From Pseudacidobacterium ailaaui (lineage in GTDB: Bacteria; Acidobacteriota; Terriglobia; Terriglobales; Acidobacteriaceae), in contig NZ_JIAL01000001.1 in the NCBI RefSeq assembly GCF_000688455.1, forward strand, positions 558,001 through 622,000: a DNA stretch of 64,000 nucleotides, read 5' to 3'. Positions within the stretch are counted from its first letter, which is position 1; each line of letters begins with the position of its first letter. The position numbers and the translations under genes are program-made. The notes under the pieces were generated by a model. The model did no database searches. It was not told the origin of the DNA and was given only the letters and a program-made list of their open reading frames with translations. Below are positions 16,387-24,629 of the stretch, piece by piece.

Positions 16387-17370
16387 CTAGTCCCGCAGCA
16401 GGCTCGGTTCTTCCGGAGAACGCAGCCGCACCAGGCGGTCGATCGTATAGGGAGCGCGGTGGTTGTTCGTATGGTAGTGCCGCACCTGCAGCTCGCCCAG
16501 CAGCCCAATGGCCAGCACCTGGATGCCGGCCAGAATCAGCACGCCGGCAATGACAAACAGTGGTCCGTGCTGGTCCATCACATGCTGGTGCGTAAAGAGC
16601 TTCAGCAGCATCAGGAAAAAGGCCAGCGCGCTGCCTGCCAGCATACTCAGCGCCCCGAAGCTGCCAAAAAAGTGCAGCGGACGCGTCATATATTTCAGCA
16701 GGAAACGGATTGTCAGCAGGTCAAAAAAGACGCGGAACGTCCGCCCAATCCCATAATGCGACTTCCCCTTTTCCCGATTGACATTCTTGATGGGAATCTC
16801 ACAGATACTGGCCCCATACCATGACGCCAGTGCGGGAATAAAACGGTGCATTTCGCCGTAAAGCGGAATGTTGTGGATCACTTCGCGGCGATAGGCCTTG
16901 AAGGTCGTACCAAAGTCATGAATATCAACGCCAGAGAGCTTCGCCATCAGCCAGTTGGCGCAGCGGGAAGGGATGCGGCGCATAATGAAATTATCAATGC
17001 GCTCTTTGCGCCATCCGCTGACCACATCGTATCCTTCGGCCAGCTTTCCCAGAAACTTTGGAATCTCATAGGGATCGTGCTGTAGGTCCCCGTCCATGGC
17101 CAAAATAAACTCACCCTGGGCATGGTCAAAGCCCGCCGCCAGGGCTGAGGTCTGTCCGAAGTTGCGGCGCAGCTTCACCACCAGGACGCGGCTGTCCACC
17201 GCCGCAATCTCTTCAAGCAGCTTGTAAGTGCTGTCGCTGGAGCCATCGTCCACAAAAACCAGCTCGAAACTGTCACCCACCTGCTCCATGACGGCCTTCA
17301 GCCGGTCATAAAGCGCGGTGACGTTGTCTTCCTCGTTATGAAAAGGCACGACGATGGAATACTTGGGCAT
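16387..17370 (-). CDS. Family 2 glycosyltransferase, polyprenyl-phosphate type
   Basis: A 327-aa inner-membrane enzyme. The N-terminal GT-A domain shows SIVVPFHNEEDN, FVDDGSSDST, the nucleotide/metal motif AMDGDLQHDP and a C-terminal catalytic stretch FGTTFKAYRREV. Two membrane helices follow at about residues 235-257 and 270-292. This architecture matches dolichyl/undecaprenyl-phosphate sugar transferases (DPM1, ArnC, GtrB-like) that charge a lipid carrier with glucose, mannose or aminoarabinose. ATG 17370 has GGAG 7 bases upstream; upstream in-frame starts are not supported. There is no neighbouring polysaccharide cluster to indicate the sugar. Confidence 0.88.
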   Translation of the reverse strand: MPKYSIVVPFHNEEDNVTALYDRLKAVMEQVGDSFELVFVDDGSSDSTYKLLEEIAAVDSRVLVVKLRRNFGQTSALAAGFDHAQGEFILAMDGDLQHDPYEIPKFLGKLAEGYDVVSGWRKERIDNFIMRRIPSRCANWLMAKLSGVDIHDFGTTFKAYRREVIHNIPLYGEMHRFIPALASWYGASICEIPIKNVNREKGKSHYGIGRTFRVFFDLLTIRFLLKYMTRPLHFFGSFGALSMLAGSALAFFLMLLKLFTHQHVMDQHGPLFVIAGVLILAGIQVLAIGLLGELQVRHYHTNNHRAPYTIDRLVRLRSPEEPSLLRD

Positions 17371-17561
17371 ATCAATCTCCATTATAGACGGTGGCCCAGT
17401 CCAGACTCGGCATTGGCCCCACATATCACCCTGATATGACCCAGATATGCCATCCGGCCAGCTCCTGGCCTTACCCCCCGCCCTGGGACCATCTTTTTCT
17501 CTGCTGACAGGATGCTGTCAGCAGCCCCCGCATATCTTCCCCACAAGAAGGAGGAGAAGTC

Positions 17562-17945
17562 ATGCCAACCGCCGAAGCAACCGTTACATCCACCATCCAC
17601 TGGTTTGAAATTCCCGCCGCAGACTTTGCCCGTGCCATCCGCTTTTACGAGACAATCCTGGGCATTGCCCTGCGTCATGAGGCCGAATGGCCCAATCTGG
17701 CAATTTTTCCCTACCAGCGCCCTGGAATCTCTGGGGCCATCGCCTCCGGCAAGCAGTTTCGGCCCTCGCCGGATGGCATCGTCATCTACCTGAACTGCGA
17801 TGGCAAATTTGACGCCGTCCTTGGCCGGGTAGAAAGCGCCGGAGGCTCGATCGTCCAACAGAAGACCTTCCTGCCCAACGTAGGCTGGATCGCCCAGATT
17901 CTTGACACTGAAGGAAACCGCATCGGACTCCATTCTGCGGCTTAA
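17562..17945 (+). CDS. VOC-family (glyoxalase/bleomycin-resistance fold) protein
   Basis: A 127-aa protein with two beta-alpha-beta-beta-beta modules. TIHWFEIPAADFARAIRFYE and ILDTEGNRIGLHS are the usual first-strand/helix and last-strand signatures. Potential metal ligands are the His in STIHWFE and the Glu in the C-terminal DTEGN segment. AAGGAGGAG lies 8 bases before the ATG, a strong site. It is 12 bases upstream of a WYL-type regulator, so the two form an operon. Substrate unknown. Confidence 0.88.
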   Translation: MPTAEATVTSTIHWFEIPAADFARAIRFYETILGIALRHEAEWPNLAIFPYQRPGISGAIASGKQFRPSPDGIVIYLNCDGKFDAVLGRVESAGGSIVQQKTFLPNVGWIAQILDTEGNRIGLHSAA

Positions 17946-17957
17946 GATAGAAGCCGT

Positions 17958-18647
17958 ATGCGCCGAGCCGACCGGCTTTTCCGAATCGTACAACTGCTCC
18001 GCTCCGGGCGGCTCCAGACCGCCCGCAGCCTTGCTGAAAAGCTGCAGGTCTCGCACCGCACCATCTACCGCGATGTGCAGGACCTTCAGCTTTCCGGTGT
18101 GCCCATTACCGGAGAAGCCGGCGTAGGCTACACCCTGCGCCGCGACTTTGACATTCCGCCATTGATGTTTGACCGGGAGGAAATCGCTGCGCTCGTATTG
18201 GGCGCGCGCATGGTACAGGCCTGGGGCGGAATGCAGCTTTCCGAGGCTGCCAACCGCGCCATCCGCAAGATTGAAGCTGTCTTGCCTGTTGCCGTGCGTG
18301 AGCGCGTCGATGAAGTCCTGCTCTATGCACCAGGTTTCTGCGCATCCAAACATTTGCGCGAGAAACTCGACGCCCTGCACAACGCCGCCCAGCAACGCCG
18401 GGTCGTGCTTATCGGCTATGTTCGTGAAGACGGCCAGCCCAGCGTGCGCCGCCTGCATCCTCTGGCTCTTTATTTCTGGGGCGGCACCTGGACGCTCGCC
18501 GCATGGTGCGAGCTTCGCAACGACTTCCGGAGCTTTCGCGTAGACCGGATGCAGCATCTGGAGGCACTGGAGGAAATCTTCACTCCCCGGGCCGGCCAGA
18601 TGCTGGCCGATTACCTGCGCAAAGTGCGCTGCAAAACTCCCAGCTAG
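17958..18647 (+). CDS. YafY/DeoR-like HTH regulator with WYL domain
   Basis: A 229-aa protein. The N-terminal helix-turn-helix is clear (RLFRIVQLLRSG, ARSLAEKLQVSHRTIYRDVQ), followed by a wing with GVGYTLRRDFDIPPL. The C-terminal half contains the WYL-like sensor domain (VRRLHPLALYFWGGTWTLAAW, FRSFRVDRM). Such YafY-type proteins sense nucleotides or other ligands and often regulate an adjacent gene, here the VOC protein. GCGCTTAAGATAGAAG lies before the ATG with no strong ribosome site, consistent with translational coupling. Confidence 0.9.
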   Translation: MRRADRLFRIVQLLRSGRLQTARSLAEKLQVSHRTIYRDVQDLQLSGVPITGEAGVGYTLRRDFDIPPLMFDREEIAALVLGARMVQAWGGMQLSEAANRAIRKIEAVLPVAVRERVDEVLLYAPGFCASKHLREKLDALHNAAQQRRVVLIGYVREDGQPSVRRLHPLALYFWGGTWTLAAWCELRNDFRSFRVDRMQHLEALEEIFTPRAGQMLADYLRKVRCKTPS

Positions 18648-18806
18648 TTATCGTGCTGAACACAAACGTTTGTCTATTTCCGCAAATCAACACACCTGCG
18701 GACGATAGGAACAGCCCAGGCAGGGCAAAATCACTGTCAACTCCCTGCGTGGTCCTGTGGCTGGACTTTACGCTTTCCCGCCAAAGCAGATGGCCCCCGC
18801 AGAAGC

Positions 18807-19889
18807 CTAAAGTCTGGCAATCTCTTCTGTGATTATCTTTGCTGCCATCTCGCAGGCGGCGCGGTCTACGTCGTGATGGGTCACCAGACGAATCGAATTT
18901 CTGCCTGCTGTCCCGCACAAGACACCGCGTAGTTTCAGCCTCTCTTTTAACTCCTGGGCCTTGCCCGCCTGCTTCAGGGCAAAGATCACGATATTGGTCT
19001 GCACCGCTCCCAGATCCAGCTCGACCTGCGGCATCTCGGCCAGGGTCTCTGCCAGCAGGCGGGCGTTTGCATGGTCTTCATGTAGCCGCTTCGGCATCTC
19101 TTCCAGAGCAATCAGTCCCGCTGCAGCAAGAACACCTGCTTGTCGCATCCCTCCACCAAGGGCCTTGCGCACGATGCGTGCCCGCTCGATCGTCTTGCGG
19201 CTACCCACTAGCATGGATCCAACCGGTGCACAAAGCCCCTTGGACAGGCAGAACATCACAGTGTTAAATCCGCTGGTCAGCTCTGCGACCGGAGTGCGTA
19301 ACGCCACTGAAGCATTGAAAATACGCGCTCCGTCCAGATGCACCGGAATGCCATACTCCCGCGCTCCATGCCATATCTCGCCCAGCACAGAAAGCGGCGT
19401 AACGGTGCCTCCCGCCAGATTGTGCGTATTTTCAAGCGAGATTAGTCCGGTTCCGGCCTGGTGTGTACTTACCTGCTTTACCGCAGATTCAATCTGTTTC
19501 CAGCTAAGAATGCCGCGCTCTGCAAAAACAGGACGAAGCTGGCATCCGGAAAAGGCCGCGGCCATGGCCATCTCCCAGTCCACGATATGTGCGCGCGTCT
19601 CACAAACAATCTCTTGTCCGGGCTGCGTATGCACTTTGATGGCAATCTGGTTGCCCATCGTACCGGTCGGCACAAACAGGGCAGCTTCCCGGCCAAAAAT
19701 ACGGGCCGCGCTGGCCTCCAGCAGATTGACGGTAGGGTCCTCGCCATACACATCATCACCCACCTCGGCCGCGGCCATGGCGGTACGCATGGCGGGGGTG
19801 GGCCGCGTTACGGTATCACTCCGCAGGTCAATCATCAGGACAGGAGACTTTGACGGGATTTCGCTGCCATGTTCGGTTTGCGTGGCCAT
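18807..19889 (-). CDS. ltaE: Low-specificity L-threonine aldolase
   Basis: A 360-aa PLP enzyme of aminotransferase fold type I that splits threonine or allo-threonine into glycine and acetaldehyde. Diagnostic segments are MIDLRSDTVTRPTPAMR, VGDDVYGEDPTVN, FVPTGTMGNQ, ENTHNLAGGTV, VHLDGARIFNA and FCLSKGLCAPVGS with the PLP lysine. The conserved part begins at an internal ATG at 19835; the longer form adds 18 residues without family resemblance, so the true start may be 19835. It is monocistronic, convergent with the WYL regulator. Confidence 0.93.
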   Translation of the reverse strand: MATQTEHGSEIPSKSPVLMIDLRSDTVTRPTPAMRTAMAAAEVGDDVYGEDPTVNLLEASAARIFGREAALFVPTGTMGNQIAIKVHTQPGQEIVCETRAHIVDWEMAMAAAFSGCQLRPVFAERGILSWKQIESAVKQVSTHQAGTGLISLENTHNLAGGTVTPLSVLGEIWHGAREYGIPVHLDGARIFNASVALRTPVAELTSGFNTVMFCLSKGLCAPVGSMLVGSRKTIERARIVRKALGGGMRQAGVLAAAGLIALEEMPKRLHEDHANARLLAETLAEMPQVELDLGAVQTNIVIFALKQAGKAQELKERLKLRGVLCGTAGRNSIRLVTHHDVDRAACEMAAKIITEEIARL

Positions 19890-19916
19890 GCTTCTGTTTT
19901 ACACCGTGGCAGCCAG

Positions 19917-20459
19917 TTACCTCTCGCTCACCTGGATCACGCGCACCTCAGGATACTGCCCGTTCCAGTCAGGTGTGACGGAATCAAGGATGACCCGGAA
20001 CTCCCGTTCGTCGCCCGGCTTCAGAGGATTTGCGCTGACCGGCTGCGTGTCCACATAAGGTTCGCGGGTGCGAATCAGCATCAGCGGCACGGTCTCCTTC
20101 TGAACAAGCTGGTTGCCGATATCTCGGAACGCCAGCTGCACAGTAATTCCCGTGACGGTCTTCTCGCCTCGGTTGGCGATGTGCCCGTCAACATAGGTGA
20201 CCTTGCCTCCGGCGAAGTTCGTCGCTTCGCTCATCTGTAGGCCTGTGATGGGCAACTGGGCCGCATAGGGATCGGCGGGCGCCAGACCCGCGCCTCCGGG
20301 ATTGGCGGGCTGGGCCTTCCTCCCGCTCAAAACGAAAAGCAGCACGACGGCTACTACAATCACCCCGCCTGCAACCACCCAGGGCAGCATGGAACGCCCC
20401 TCCCCTGCCTGGATTGGCTGCCCGCTCAGGTGCGGCACATTTTTACGGTCCTCTGCCAT
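19917..20459 (-). CDS. Membrane-anchored DUF2393-like protein
   Basis: A 180-aa protein with a polar N-terminus, one membrane span (WVVAGGVIVVAVVLLFVL, about residues 27-44), a Pro/Gly linker, and an extracytoplasmic beta-sandwich-like domain (GKVTYVDGHIANRGEKTVTG, VQLAFRDIGNQLVQ, PLKPGDEREFRVILD). The pattern of paired strands with an immunoglobulin-like FxLYD flavour resembles DUF2393/DUF3426 proteins described in proteobacteria and acidobacteria. The function is unknown. Confidence 0.65.
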   Translation of the reverse strand: MAEDRKNVPHLSGQPIQAGEGRSMLPWVVAGGVIVVAVVLLFVLSGRKAQPANPGGAGLAPADPYAAQLPITGLQMSEATNFAGGKVTYVDGHIANRGEKTVTGITVQLAFRDIGNQLVQKETVPLMLIRTREPYVDTQPVSANPLKPGDEREFRVILDSVTPDWNGQYPEVRVIQVSER

Positions 20460-20694
20460 TAAGCAGGATTCTACATGGGCGCGATAAAATTTTCGCGCAG
20501 CCCGGGAGGGTCCAGTCCCTATGATTCGTTAAGTCGGGCCCGAATGCGTGCCAATCCGGGACTTTCTCCGGAACCGGTGCTTCTGTGGCTTCGTCCACAA
20601 TAAAATCCTGCAAAAAGCGAATCGAACCAGGACAAATTGTGTCTAAATAGGCAGAAAGAACTGAAGTACTACGCTCTGTTTGTGTGAGGCCACT

Positions 20695-20802
20695 ATGGAG
20701 CAGTTCCAGGACACCGCAGTCCGTCGGCGAAGACCTTCCGATTATGTCTATCAGATGGCCACTCTGGCCGCCGCGCTCCTGCTCCTGTTGACTGTCATCT
20801 AG
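20695..20802 (+). CDS. 35-aa putative single-span membrane protein
   Basis: A short frame encodes MEQFQDTAVRRRRPSDYVYQ, then a hydrophobic MATLAAALLLLLTVI ending at TAG. GTGAGG lies 7 bases before the ATG. The arginine cluster before the helix predicts an N-in orientation. An 8-base inverted repeat (AGGGCCCG 20827-20834, CGGGCCCT 20859-20866) follows and could terminate it. The surrounding 400-base interval (20460-20864) holds no other gene. The reading is plausible but unverified. Confidence 0.45.
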   Translation: MEQFQDTAVRRRRPSDYVYQMATLAAALLLLLTVI

Positions 20803-20864
20803 AAGATGTCCGTCTCGCGGCGTGCCAGGGCCCGTTTTCAAGCCCTTCCGCCCATGACCGGGCC

Positions 20865-21656
20865 CTAGGAAAATCGTGCCCGCTTCACCGTCTGGCGTAG
20901 GTCTTGCCCTTCCATTCTCACTTCTACGCACATCTCCAGCAGGCGGGACCTCATCCGTTCTCCAATCCGGTCCCCCAGGGTTTCCTCCCGCAGCGCAGCT
21001 TCGGCCATTCTGCGTTCCCTCCCCATTGGGCTGGATTCCTTTCCCATCTGCGCCCCGGCAGCCGGAAGGTTTGGATAATTCGTAGTAATCAGCGTGGTCC
21101 GCCTGGCGTTGTAGCGCGCGTTCAGAATCAGGGCAACCGTGTCCCAGACCCACTCGGTCGGCCGGATATATCCCAGATCATCCAGCAGCAGGACTTCCGC
21201 GTCAAAGACCGGCTGCAATACCTGAAGCTCAGTGATGTGCGTAGAAGGGTTGTACGACTCCTGGATCTGCTTGAGCAGTTCCCGGTAATCGCAGAACAGC
21301 CCCTGCGCTCCACGCTCCGTAATCAGGGCCAGCAGCAGGCCAACGGCAAGGTGCGTCTTGCCTACTCCCATGGACCCGGTAAACAGCAGCCCTTTGCCCT
21401 CGGTCTCCAGCGGAAAGGCCGTGATAAACCTGTCTGCCATCAGGAAGGCCGCGCGCAGCGACTCATGCGAGTGCCTTCCGACCTCAAAGCTCTGCAAAGT
21501 ACAGTGCCGGTAGCGGGGAGGGATCCTGGCCCGTTCAATCAGGCGGCTGATACGCCGCTCTTGCTGGCATTCACATGGTTCGGCGGCACTGCTTCCGTCC
21601 GCACGCTTGATCACGCGCATCCCCATTCCGTCACACTTGATGCAGGTCTCTGCCAT
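20865..21656 (-). CDS. DnaC/IstB-like AAA+ ATPase with N-terminal zinc-ribbon motif
   Basis: A 263-aa cytosolic protein. The start MAETCIKCDGMG carries a CxxC, followed by EPCECQQER, giving four cysteines as in a zinc ribbon of helicase-loader proteins. The ATPase core has Walker A (FTGSMGVGKTHLA), Walker B (EVLLLDDLGYIRP), and sensor TTLITTNYP. This is the DnaC/DnaI family, which loads the replicative helicase. Alternatives such as IstB belong to transposons, but no istA-like gene is nearby. An insertion in the C-terminal region (AAGAQMGKESSPMGRE) is unusual. The longer frame to 21755 is not supported. Confidence 0.85.
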   Translation of the reverse strand: MAETCIKCDGMGMRVIKRADGSSAAEPCECQQERRISRLIERARIPPRYRHCTLQSFEVGRHSHESLRAAFLMADRFITAFPLETEGKGLLFTGSMGVGKTHLAVGLLLALITERGAQGLFCDYRELLKQIQESYNPSTHITELQVLQPVFDAEVLLLDDLGYIRPTEWVWDTVALILNARYNARRTTLITTNYPNLPAAGAQMGKESSPMGRERRMAEAALREETLGDRIGERMRSRLLEMCVEVRMEGQDLRQTVKRARFS

Positions 21657-21774
21657 GGTCCTTGCTCTCAGTATCGCAGGCGGCAATGTGCATATCCAGG
21701 CATGAGGCACAAACCCGCTTTGCCGGACACGAAAACCTTTCTGTACCATCCACATCTAAGCTGGGGTGACCGCT

Positions 21775-23595
21775 ATGCAGCCCATTCAAAACTATGGAAC
21801 CATCGGCAACATGCGCTCCATTGCCCTGATCAGCACCACAGGTGCAGTGGATTTCTTCTGTTTCCCCCGCTTCGACTCACCGACCGTCTTCGCCGCGCTT
21901 CTTGATGAGGAGAAAGGTGGGTCTTTCCGCATCGAACCACAGATTGAAAACCTTCGCACCCGGCAGCTCTACCTGCCTGATACAAATGTCCTGCTCACCC
22001 GCTTTCTCTCAGAATCCGGCGTCGTCGAGCTGACCGACTTTATGCCCATCCTCGCCGGAAAGAAAGGCGAAATTTACGCCCATCAGATCATCCGCATGGT
22101 CCGCGTCATCAAAGGTGAGGTCAGGTTTCAGGTCCGCTGCGCGCCGCGCTTCAACTACGCGCGTGATGGTCACAGGGCCGTGGGGGAAGGCACGGTTGTA
22201 CGCTTCTTTCCGAATGGCCAACACTGCCCGCAGATGGCCCTGCACGCAACGGTCCCGCTGGCGATTGAGGGCGACGACGCCGTGGCCAGCTTCACGCTCA
22301 AGACCGGCGATGCTGCCACCTTCACCTTTGGCGAGGCCGACCCGGAGGTCAAAATCCTCGACCAGGACGCCATCGAAAATCACTTCCAGCAGACCGTCCA
22401 CTACTGGCGTGACTGGATCAGCCGCTCCAACTATAAAGGCCGCTGGCGCGAGATCGTCAACCGCTCCGCCCTGGCTTTGAAGATGCTCTGTAGCCAGGAA
22501 TACGGCTCCGTCATTGCCGCACCCACCTTTGGCCTGCCAGAGCGGATCGGTGGGGAAAGGAACTGGGACTACCGCTACACCTGGCTCCGCGACGCCTCCT
22601 TTTCTCTTTATGCTTTTCTCCGCCTGGGGTTTACCGAAGAGGCCGCACGATTTACCGAATGGCTGCGCGACCGCCTGCACGAAGATGCCGAGCGGGGCCC
22701 GCTTCAAATCATGTATCGCGAAGACGGCAGCCAGGACCTGGATGAAACGGTCCTCGAACACTTCAGCGGCTATAAAAACTCCCGCCCCGTCCGCATTGGC
22801 AACGGTGCCTTTGGGCAAATGCAGCTGGATATCTACGGGGAGCTGATGGACGCCATTTACCTCTCGAACAAATACGGTGACGCCATCTCTTATGATGACT
22901 GGCAAGGGATCTGCCGGATCCTCAAGTGGTTGGACAAAAACTGGGACCGCCCGGACGAAGGCATCTGGGAGGTCCGCGGAGGCGCCAGAAAATTCCTGCA
23001 CTCCCGGCTGATGTGCTGGGTGGCCTTCGACCGCGCCATCCGCCTGGGCAGAAAACGCTCGCTCGCGGCCCCCTATGCTGACTGGCTGATCACCCGAGAT
23101 AAGATCTACGAGAGCATCTTTAAGGACTTCTGGGACAATTCCCTCAAGGCCTTTGTGCAGTACCAGGGGTCCAAAAACCTCGACGCCGCCACTCTGCTGA
23201 TGCCCCTCATGCGGTTTATCAGCCCAGTCGATCCTCGCTGGCTCTCTACCTTAAAAGCAATCGAGGAACGGCTGACCGAAGACACCCTCGTTTACCGCTA
23301 TGACACCCAGGCCGAAGCCATTGATGGCATGACCGGGTCGGAAGGCAGCTTTGTCGCCTGCTCTTTCTGGTACATCGAATGCCTGGCACGTGCCCATCAA
23401 CTGGAAAAGGCGCAGCTCCTCTTTGACAAGATGCTCGGCTATGCCAACCACCTCGGTCTTTACTCTGAGGAGCTGGGCCGCAGCGGCGAGCACCTGGGCA
23501 ATTTTCCCCAGGCCTTTACCCACCTGGCACTCATCAGTGCGGCTACCTATCTTGATCGCGCCCTCTCCGGCCGGGACTCCAGCCCCTGGCATTGA
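21775..23595 (+). CDS. Glycoside hydrolase family 15 (glucoamylase/trehalase-like)
   Basis: A 606-aa cytoplasmic enzyme, no signal peptide. The N-terminal beta-domain starts with QNYGTIGNMRSIALIS and WCP-type VDFFCFPRFDSPTVF; the (alpha/alpha)6 barrel contains RNWDYRYTWLRDASF, DEGIWEVRGG with the probable general-acid glutamate, and SEELGRSGEHLGNFPQAF with the probable general base. This architecture is shared by bacterial GH15 trehalases and glucoamylases acting on alpha-1,1- or alpha-1,4-glucosidic bonds. Substrate cannot be decided here. GTG at 21766 is an alternative start. It ends 1 base before the convergent DMT gene. Confidence 0.92.
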   Translation: MQPIQNYGTIGNMRSIALISTTGAVDFFCFPRFDSPTVFAALLDEEKGGSFRIEPQIENLRTRQLYLPDTNVLLTRFLSESGVVELTDFMPILAGKKGEIYAHQIIRMVRVIKGEVRFQVRCAPRFNYARDGHRAVGEGTVVRFFPNGQHCPQMALHATVPLAIEGDDAVASFTLKTGDAATFTFGEADPEVKILDQDAIENHFQQTVHYWRDWISRSNYKGRWREIVNRSALALKMLCSQEYGSVIAAPTFGLPERIGGERNWDYRYTWLRDASFSLYAFLRLGFTEEAARFTEWLRDRLHEDAERGPLQIMYREDGSQDLDETVLEHFSGYKNSRPVRIGNGAFGQMQLDIYGELMDAIYLSNKYGDAISYDDWQGICRILKWLDKNWDRPDEGIWEVRGGARKFLHSRLMCWVAFDRAIRLGRKRSLAAPYADWLITRDKIYESIFKDFWDNSLKAFVQYQGSKNLDAATLLMPLMRFISPVDPRWLSTLKAIEERLTEDTLVYRYDTQAEAIDGMTGSEGSFVACSFWYIECLARAHQLEKAQLLFDKMLGYANHLGLYSEELGRSGEHLGNFPQAFTHLALISAATYLDRALSGRDSSPWH

Positions 23596-23596
23596 C

Positions 23597-23992
23597 TCAA
23601 TGCGCCAGCAGGACCACCCCGGCACAGACACAAAGCGCGGCAATCCAACGCCGCTTGTCTACGTTTTCCTTCAGAAAAAGCTTTGCCGCCACGGTGTTCG
23701 TCACAACTGTAAGAGAGGCTGAGGCCGGGGCCACCAGGCTCAGGTCTGCATGACTGAGGGCAAACAGCAGTGAAAAGAAGCTGATGGCCATCGCCGCCAC
23801 TCCACAGAAAAACCGTCCGTTCGTGGTCACCGCGCGAACCGCCCCTGCCAGTCCGGAATGCGCTTTGATCTCATCCAGATCGCCGATCTGCCGCATGGCC
23901 GAGGCAATCAATACGTCGCCTGCGGTTGCAGCCACGATAATGCAGGCGATCATCGCCGCATTTTCCAGTCCGGACACATGAGAGACCATCAC
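23597..23992 (-). CDS. Half-size DMT/EamA-like membrane protein, partner 2
   Basis: A 131-aa protein with four hydrophobic helices (IACIIVAATAGDVLI, FFCGVAAMAISFFSLLFAL, LSLVAPASASLTVVTNTVAA, RWIAALCVCAGVVLLA). It corresponds to one half of a 10-TM EamA transporter or a small-multidrug-resistance type protein. The ATG overlaps the stop of the preceding gene (ATGA), so the two half-transporters are translated together and probably form a heterodimer. The lumenal helix PASASLTVVTNTV resembles the dimer/flipping helices of undecaprenyl-aminoarabinose flippases ArnE/ArnF. Direction and substrate are unknown. Confidence 0.7.
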   Translation of the reverse strand: MMVSHVSGLENAAMIACIIVAATAGDVLIASAMRQIGDLDEIKAHSGLAGAVRAVTTNGRFFCGVAAMAISFFSLLFALSHADLSLVAPASASLTVVTNTVAAKLFLKENVDKRRWIAALCVCAGVVLLAH

Positions 23993-24438
23993 AGGCAGAC
24001 CTCTTCGGCCGATTTTGCCGCAGTTTTCGCCGGTTTCGCCTTCTCATGCTCCGTATAAGACGGCCCACGCATGACAAATCCTACCGCCGTGGTGATCAGA
24101 AAAATTCCCAGCCAGCGCGACAGCGAGATCTCCTCATGACGCCAGAATCTGGCCAGCAGCGCCACGATCACATTGGCAAAGGAGGTCACCGGAAGCACAT
24201 ATGTCAGGTCGGCCCAGGACAATGCCGTAAGCCATGAGGCGAAAAATCCAATCAGAAGCAGGATTCCGCCCAGCACCCACGGCGTCGCCACCGCATGCAG
24301 CAGGACCGTCGCATGGTCCAGCGAAACCGGACCAATCTGCTTCATCCCTCTGTCCAGAAACGAGTCTCCCAGCGGCGCCGAGACCGTCACAAAGGCCAGG
24401 ACCAGATAGCGCCGGAATGTCATCGTGCGTCGCGTCAT
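23989..24438 (-). CDS. Half-size DMT/EamA-like membrane protein, partner 1
   Basis: A 149-aa protein with four hydrophobic helices and a lysine-rich C-terminal tail (HEKAKPAKTAAK). Start could be 24438 or 24423; neither has a good ribosome site. The segments LSWADLTYVLPVTSFANVIVAL and LSRWLGIFLITTAVGFVM match EamA/SMR helices. It is followed by partner 2 with a 4-base overlap and is preceded by a terminator-like hairpin and hpnJ 190 bases upstream. The pairing of two unequal halves suggests a lipid-linked-sugar or small-molecule flippase, by analogy with ArnE/ArnF. This is not proven. Confidence 0.7.
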   Translation of the reverse strand: MTRRTMTFRRYLVLAFVTVSAPLGDSFLDRGMKQIGPVSLDHATVLLHAVATPWVLGGILLLIGFFASWLTALSWADLTYVLPVTSFANVIVALLARFWRHEEISLSRWLGIFLITTAVGFVMRGPSYTEHEKAKPAKTAAKSAEEVCL

Positions 24439-24453
24439 GGGAAAAGAGAAATC

Positions 24454-24472
24454 GGCCAGCCTCAGGCTGGCC
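24454..24472 (-). terminator. Compact hairpin downstream of hpnJ
   Basis: A near-perfect inverted repeat GGCCAGCC-tca/tga-GGCTGGCC lies 158 bases after the hpnJ stop and 15 bases before the DMT partner 1 start. On the minus strand it is followed by GATTTCTCTTTT. This should end the hpnJ transcript or attenuate read-through into the DMT pair. Confidence 0.6.
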
Positions 24473-24629
24473 GGATCTTTCTGTTACAGAAAATGGGCCA
24501 TAGGCTTCTTTCACCGATCAGGCCGGTCGGGCCCCCGGCTTTCATCGGGCAGATTTGCACCGAAGATTCAGAAGATGCCGGCCCTTCCATTCCCGATGCC
24601 AAGCGATGAGCACAGAAAGAAGACGCCTT

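Noticed and set aside
17382-18557. 391-aa minus-strand frame across the VOC and WYL genes
   Set aside because: It would overlap two well-supported plus-strand genes completely and matches no family I recognise.
20865-21656. IstB transposon helper as the identity of the DnaC-like ATPase
   Set aside because: No IstA-like transposase or terminal inverted repeats nearby, and the N-terminal zinc ribbon favours a DnaC-type loader.
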